Part shown: in pieces, positions 12,499-16,206 of the stretch
Layout of the letters: each line of letters starts with the position of its first letter
How positions within the stretch are numbered: position 1 is the first letter of the stretch
Assembly (NCBI GenBank): GCA_027030605.1
Contig: JALVEV010000032.1
Coordinates: 1-16,206 of the forward strand
Length of the DNA stretch: 16,206 bases
Origin: Campylobacteraceae bacterium
GTDB taxonomy: Bacteria > Campylobacterota > Campylobacteria > Campylobacterales > Sulfurovaceae
Reading direction: 5' to 3'
Notes under the pieces: generated by a model
Database searches by the model: none
The model's input: only the letters and a program-made list of their open reading frames with translations
Told to the model about the DNA's origin: nothing
Position numbers and translations under genes: made by a program

Positions 12499-13830
12499 AT
12501 GAACAGACTCAAACTATATTTAGAAGAGAACAAAGAGAGCGAACTACACCCCTCTGAGATTGCAAATATTTTAAGAGAACTTGACGAGGAGGAGTTCTCA
12601 AAAGCTATTACACTAATTCCAAAAGAGATTATAGGGGATGTTGCACTTGCCCTGCCCGATAGATACTTTGGAGAGATTGTTGAGTCACTAGATGTTCAGG
12701 AACTTAAAGAGGCTATCTCTGAGCTAGAATCCGATGACCAAGCTGACTTTATGCAAGAGCTTCAAGAGCATAATGAAGAGATAGCTTCAGAAGTTTTTGA
12801 CTCATTAGATAAAGAGGACCAACAAGATATTATTCGACTTCAAAACTATGATGATGACCAAGCTGGTGCTTATATGCAAACAGAGGTCTTTACAGCGAAC
12901 AAAGATGAAGTGGTTCAAAATGTGGTTAATAACTTTGCTAAACTTAAAAAGGAAAATGAGCTAGAGAATGTTCATACACTCTTTATTACAACTAATGAGA
13001 AGATTTTACGATATAGTATTGACTTAGAGGATTTACTTATTTTTGACTTCTCTAAGACTCTGCATGAGAATATTAAAGAGAGTGATGATAACTTTGAACC
13101 TATCTCTGTACGAGATACTGATGACATTTCAGATGTTGTTCAGACTTTTGAAAAGTATGACCTCTCTGCTGTACCTGTTGTTAACAATAAAAATATGCTC
13201 CTTGGGCGTATTACCTCTGATGATATCTATGATATTATTTCAGAACAAGCAACAGAACAGATGTACCACTTAGCAGGGGTCGATGATGAAGCGGAAGAGG
13301 ATGAAGATATTTTAAAAGCAGGAAAAAAACGTGCTTCATGGTTAGGAATCAATCTAATTACAGCCATTTTAGCCTCTTTGGTTATCGGTCTATTTTCAGA
13401 TACCATTGAGAGTGTGGTTGCTCTTGCCATCTTAATGCCTATTGTGGCATCTATGGGTGGGAATGCAGGGACACAAACTCTTACTGTTGTTGTTAGACAG
13501 TTAGCATTAGGAGACATCTCTCATACAGATGCTACTAGAATTATCAAAAAAGAGGTGAGTATTTCTCTACTCAATGGATTAATTTTTGCCATTATTATGG
13601 GCATAATTGCCTCTATTTGGTTTGATAATGGTATATTATTAGGAGTAGTTATTGCTCTCTCAATGCTGATTAACCTCCTTATGGCTGGTCTCTTTGGGGC
13701 AACAATTCCTCTTCTTTTAAAGAAGATGGATGTCGACCCAGCTATTGGAAGTACAGTTATTTTAACTACTGTGACCGATATTGTCGGTTTTTTTAGTTTT
13801 TTAGGTCTTGCGACCCTCATTTTATTATAA
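12499..13830 (+). CDS. mgtE: Magnesium transporter MgtE
   Basis: MgtE is a dimeric Mg2+-selective inner-membrane channel gated by its own cytosolic domains. The 443-residue protein shows the standard order. First is the helical, acidic MgtE N domain (about 10-125, with DDDQAGAYM at its end). A CBS pair follows (about 128-250, including DLSAVPVVNNKNMLLGRITSDD), then an acidic linker helix and five membrane helices (about 283-443). The selectivity-region motif MPIVASMGGNAGTQTL (313-328) and the pore aspartate region TTVTDIVGFFSFLGLA (423-438, Asp427, equivalent to Thermus Asp432) are intact. Mg2+ binding between the N and CBS domains should close the pore when cellular Mg2+ is high. The gene has its own -10 box and is followed after 16 bases by a CNNM/CorC-type gene, suggesting a joint magnesium function. 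Confidence 0.95.
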   Translation: MNRLKLYLEENKESELHPSEIANILRELDEEEFSKAITLIPKEIIGDVALALPDRYFGEIVESLDVQELKEAISELESDDQADFMQELQEHNEEIASEVFDSLDKEDQQDIIRLQNYDDDQAGAYMQTEVFTANKDEVVQNVVNNFAKLKKENELENVHTLFITTNEKILRYSIDLEDLLIFDFSKTLHENIKESDDNFEPISVRDTDDISDVVQTFEKYDLSAVPVVNNKNMLLGRITSDDIYDIISEQATEQMYHLAGVDDEAEEDEDILKAGKKRASWLGINLITAILASLVIGLFSDTIESVVALAILMPIVASMGGNAGTQTLTVVVRQLALGDISHTDATRIIKKEVSISLLNGLIFAIIMGIIASIWFDNGILLGVVIALSMLINLLMAGLFGATIPLLLKKMDVDPAIGSTVILTTVTDIVGFFSFLGLATLILL

Positions 13831-13846
13831 AGGTTTATTAAATTTT

Positions 13847-14914
13847 ATGGAACTATTAATTATTTTCTTTTTGGCATCGGTGGGTATCTCATTTGTATGT
13901 TCTGTTCTTGAATCGGTACTATTGTCTATCAATATGTCTTATGTTTCAGTACTTGAAAAAGAGAGACCAAAAGTAGGTAAACTTCTACGATGGCATAAAG
14001 AGAACATTAACAAATCTATCGCATCAATTTTGATTTTAAATACTATTGCTAATACACTCGGAGCGGCGGCTGTCGGAGCTCAAGCCTCCTCTATTTGGGG
14101 AAGTGACGTTGTCGCCTATGTCTCTATTGTCTTAACATTTGCTATTCTTTATATTTCAGAGATTATTCCAAAAACTATTGGTGCTATCTACTGGAAATCT
14201 TTAGCTCCAATGGCAGCAAAACTCATTCAATTTTTTGTCTGGATTACCTATCCTATTATCTTAACAACACTCTTCGTAACAGACAAAATTTCAGCAGGTA
14301 AAGAGGACTCTCAAAGTTTAACCAAAGATGAACTCTTAGAGAGTATGCTTATGGGTGAAGATGAAGGAGTCATTGATGAGAAAGAGTCCGACTTTATTGA
14401 AAATGTTCTTAAGCTCGATGAGCATAAAGTCCATGATATTTTAACTCCACGTTCTGTTGTCTTTGCTCTTAATGAAAACCTGACAGTGAAAGAGGTCTTG
14501 GAGACAAAACCTGAAATTTTTAAATTTTCAAGAATTCCTATTTATCATGAGACTATTGATAATGTTACAGGAATTATCTTAGTCAAAAAGCTCTTTAAAC
14601 AAGCCCTACTCAAAGATGACTCGGTAACTTTAAAAGAGATAAAATTTGACATGTTTGCAATTAATGAAAATATTCCTGTAGCTAAAGCACTAGACCTCTT
14701 TATTTCTAAAAAAGAGCATATGTTTTTGGTAGTAGACAAGTATGACCAAACAGAAGGAATTGTTACTTTAGAGGATTGTGTTGAGACTGTTTTAGGAATC
14801 GAGATTATGGATGAGAGTGATACTACTGAAGATATGAGAGCATTAGCCAAACTACGAATGAAACAAAACAGAAGAGAGAAAGAGACTCTCTCTTCTGCTG
14901 AAATCAATGAATAA
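13847..14914 (+). CDS. CNNM/CorC-like DUF21 and CBS-pair membrane protein
   Basis: This family (formerly 'hemolysin C-like') includes bacterial CorC/CorB and eukaryotic CNNM proteins, thought to export Mg2+ or control its efflux. The 355-residue protein has an N-terminal DUF21 transmembrane domain: helix 1 at about 1-25 with the SVLESVLLSIN motif, then further helices to about 145 including AILYISEIIPKTIGA. Next come a cytosolic linker (LTKDELLESMLMGEDEGVIDEKE) and a CBS pair (about 195-320; VHDILTPRSVVFAL, RIPIYHETIDNVTGIIL, MFLVVDKYDQTEGIVTLEDCVETVLG). The extra C-terminal CorC/HlyC domain is missing; a short charged tail ends the protein. I use the ATG at 13847; the frame opens at a TTG at 13808 inside mgtE, but MELLIIFFLASVG is a proper first membrane helix. 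It follows mgtE by 16 bases and overlaps the convergent SPOR gene by 11 bp. Confidence 0.9.
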   Translation: MELLIIFFLASVGISFVCSVLESVLLSINMSYVSVLEKERPKVGKLLRWHKENINKSIASILILNTIANTLGAAAVGAQASSIWGSDVVAYVSIVLTFAILYISEIIPKTIGAIYWKSLAPMAAKLIQFFVWITYPIILTTLFVTDKISAGKEDSQSLTKDELLESMLMGEDEGVIDEKESDFIENVLKLDEHKVHDILTPRSVVFALNENLTVKEVLETKPEIFKFSRIPIYHETIDNVTGIILVKKLFKQALLKDDSVTLKEIKFDMFAINENIPVAKALDLFISKKEHMFLVVDKYDQTEGIVTLEDCVETVLGIEIMDESDTTEDMRALAKLRMKQNRREKETLSSAEINE

Positions 14915-15911
14915 CAGTTTGAATATAAGCATGTTCATTAATTTTAGCTCTAACTCTAGTTAGAGCCTTCTGTGTAGCCTCTTCAGAATTAAATGGTCCA
15001 ATAAAGACTCGACGAATAACTTTTTTACCTTGGCGTACCTTTTGAATGATATAGGGAAAACCATTTTTAGAGATAAGTGCTAAATAGTTTTTATTAATCT
15101 CTGAGAAAAAACTACCTGCTTTAATATAGTACTTTTTACCATCGAAAGTCTCCTTTACTATCTTATCTATTGGAGAGGTTACTATAGTCGTATTATTATC
15201 CTCATTTGTAACATTTTCATCTACAACTGTTTTTGGTTTAGGGTAGACAGTGTGTCTTAAATATTTTATAGCCAAAACCTTAAAGGTATTTCCACTTGGA
15301 ACAAGGCGAAGTTTTTGAATATCTTTTCCTGCTTTATAGTCACCATGACCCTCAACTCTCCAGCGTACTGTTGTCTGAACATCAATGTAGTTGCGTTTAC
15401 GTTTTAAGATTTTTAGATAGGTAAAACGATAGTGTCGTTTAGGCCATTTTTTATAAAACCGAACCTTCTTTTGACGTAACTCCATTAGAGAGACATTTCT
15501 ACTTCTAAAATATCTTTGCATAGGAAATGCATAAAATACCTGTAGTTTGTCTAAAAAGTTCTCTTGGTCTGCCAAGTAGAAGTTTTGTAAAAAGTTTTGA
15601 ATATGAAGTCGTGAAAACTTTGAAGTTTTAGCCATTGGTGCTAAATAATAGGAGTTAACCCACCCCTCAAGGTGTGAACCACCTTTGGGTACAGTAATGT
15701 AACACCACTCTTCACCTCTTATGTTTTCTAAACACTCTTTAACGCTCACATCTGTTGTATAACCAGCTAACCTCCCTACAACTGCTGATTTCCTTAATGA
15801 AGGCGTATCTCGAACATTGAGTGCTTTTCCTCTTTTTATATGTACAATCTCGTACTTTGTAGCGTATCCAAATCCAAATAGTAGTAGCATTAATAATATA
15901 ATATTTTTCAT
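14904..15911 (-). CDS. Secreted SH3b and SPOR domain protein
   Basis: The 335-residue product begins with a signal peptide (KNIILLMLLLFGFGYA, probable cut after residue 17), so it acts in the periplasm. Residues about 18-95 form a bacterial SH3 domain (LNVRDTPSLRKSAVVGRL, then GEEWCYITVP and EGWVNSYYLAP), often a cell-wall binding module. A middle basic alpha/beta region (about 100-215) is of unclear family. After an Asn/Thr-rich linker, the last 75 residues are a SPOR domain (KYYIKAGSFFSEINKNYLAL, then RRVFIGPFNSEEATQKALTRV), which binds denuded peptidoglycan glycans. A role in cell-wall remodelling or division-site binding is inferred. No ribosome site precedes the ATG, and a TATAAT ends only seven bases upstream, so the transcript may be leaderless. 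It lies 48 bases after the ABC permease gene, same strand. Confidence 0.85.
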   Translation of the reverse strand: MKNIILLMLLLFGFGYATKYEIVHIKRGKALNVRDTPSLRKSAVVGRLAGYTTDVSVKECLENIRGEEWCYITVPKGGSHLEGWVNSYYLAPMAKTSKFSRLHIQNFLQNFYLADQENFLDKLQVFYAFPMQRYFRSRNVSLMELRQKKVRFYKKWPKRHYRFTYLKILKRKRNYIDVQTTVRWRVEGHGDYKAGKDIQKLRLVPSGNTFKVLAIKYLRHTVYPKPKTVVDENVTNEDNNTTIVTSPIDKIVKETFDGKKYYIKAGSFFSEINKNYLALISKNGFPYIIQKVRQGKKVIRRVFIGPFNSEEATQKALTRVRAKINEHAYIQTVIH

Positions 15912-15918
15912 AGTAGAG

Positions 15919-15924
15919 ATTATA
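15919..15924 (-). promoter_or_regulatory. -10 box abutting the SPOR gene start
   Basis: On the minus strand TTGTATAATCTCTACT runs straight into the ATG at 15911. The perfect TATAAT is separated from the ATG by seven bases, so transcription would begin at or next to the A of the start codon, giving an mRNA with essentially no leader. No purine-rich ribosome site lies between. Confidence 0.5.
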
Positions 15925-15959
15925 CAATTTATGTTTAAAAATAGTATTAAATGGTGGAA

Positions 15960-16206
15960 TTAGTTTTTAATAAGTTTTTTAACTCTACTTTTTTTACCAG
16001 CTAATAAAGCCCCAACAATTCCACAAAGTGACCCCACAAAAACAATAGTATACCCTGTAGGTAAATCGAGCCAATAGGAGAAAATCATAGACGAGATAAC
16101 AATAACCGACCCCACACTCCAAGCAAAAAAGAGTGGCTTAAATCGTGACTGTAACAGAGCCAAAAAAGCAGGGACTATAAGCAAAACAAAGACCACTAAA
16201 ACCCCT
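15960..16206 (-). CDS. Metal ABC transporter permease (ABC-3/ZnuB family), C-terminal end only
   Basis: The last 81 or so codons of a permease whose start lies beyond the window; the frame stays open to the edge. It shows two to three hydrophobic helices: VLVVFVLLIVPAFLALL, PLFFAWSVGSVIVISSMIFSYWL and TIVFVGSLCGIVGALLAG. These match the end of ABC-3 family permeases (ZnuB, MntB, TroC): LLIVPAxxALL, then a helix, then YWLDLPTGYTIVFVGSL, the counterpart of the family's S-x-x-LD-x-PxGxxIV segment. A basic tail (KKSRVKKLIKN) follows. These inner-membrane subunits import zinc or manganese with an ATPase and a binding protein, which would lie off the edge. The metal cannot be told from this part. 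The GTG at 16196 is internal, not a real start. Confidence 0.85.
   Translation of the reverse strand, partial: GVLVVFVLLIVPAFLALLQSRFKPLFFAWSVGSVIVISSMIFSYWLDLPTGYTIVFVGSLCGIVGALLAGKKSRVKKLIKN

Noticed and set aside
13227..13820. Open frames antisense to mgtE (13227-13517 and 13521-13820) and similar ones opposite ribF/tlyA, folP, tatB and the CNNM gene
   Set aside because: They lie wholly opposite strong genes, show no family motifs or ribosome sites, and have compositions expected of shadow frames.
13808..13846. A longer CNNM protein starting at TTG 13808 inside mgtE
   Set aside because: MRPSFYYKGLLNF is not a family feature, and the ATG at 13847 begins exactly with the first DUF21 membrane helix.

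Overview
The window looks like chromosomal DNA of a Campylobacterota (epsilonproteobacterial) species, most likely a free-living Sulfurovum/Sulfurimonas-type organism. This is inferred from AT-rich DNA, strong TATAAT-like -10 boxes without clear -35 boxes, a HobA gene, a short P-loop-less HolB, a long N-terminally extended FolP, and gene order. The block queA-tatC-tatB-hemW / rppH-lysC-hobA-holB-folP, and tlyA-ribF further on, matches from memory the order around Cj0577-Cj0589 of Campylobacter jejuni. The genus cannot be fixed from the sequence alone.

Layout. At 1-1146 (minus) are ribF (5' part only) and tlyA, overlapping by 10 bp. At 1220-3701 (plus) are four genes, each with its own TATAAT box: ppnP, a membrane-anchored coiled-coil protein, and two unrelated predicted lipoproteins, the first with a cysteine-rich tail. 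At 3690-4832 (minus) is folP, overlapping the second lipoprotein gene tail to tail. At 4884-5884 lies an accessory islet: a truncated TIGR02391-family gene whose 3' end runs into a GTAG-headed REP-like hairpin, and a divergent toxin-first PIN/RHH toxin-antitoxin pair. At 5896-8762 (minus) is the packed unit rppH-lysC-hobA-holB. At 8833-12455 (plus) are hemW, tatB, tatC and queA. At 12499-14914 (plus) are mgtE and a CNNM/CorC-like gene. At 14904-15911 (minus) is a secreted SH3b-SPOR protein, and at 15960-16206 (minus) the 3' end of a metal ABC-3 permease gene.

How the genes fit together. Most of the window is housekeeping: flavin, folate and lysine/threonine-family biosynthesis, replication (HolB, HobA), mRNA 5'-end processing (RppH), rRNA and tRNA modification (TlyA, QueA), heme handling, Tat export, and magnesium balance by a probable importer (MgtE) next to a probable exporter or sensor (CNNM).

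The departures from ordinary are: the accessory islet between folP and holB; the REP-like hairpin at the end of the broken gene; an insertion of about 80 residues, with a predicted coiled coil, in the first periplasmic loop of TatC; a perfect palindrome that places mirror-image -10 boxes between rppH and hemW; and a probable leaderless transcript for the SPOR gene. No RNA genes, CRISPR arrays or complete insertion sequences were seen, and no gene-free stretch exceeds 300 bases. I found no convincing wholly new multi-gene system.
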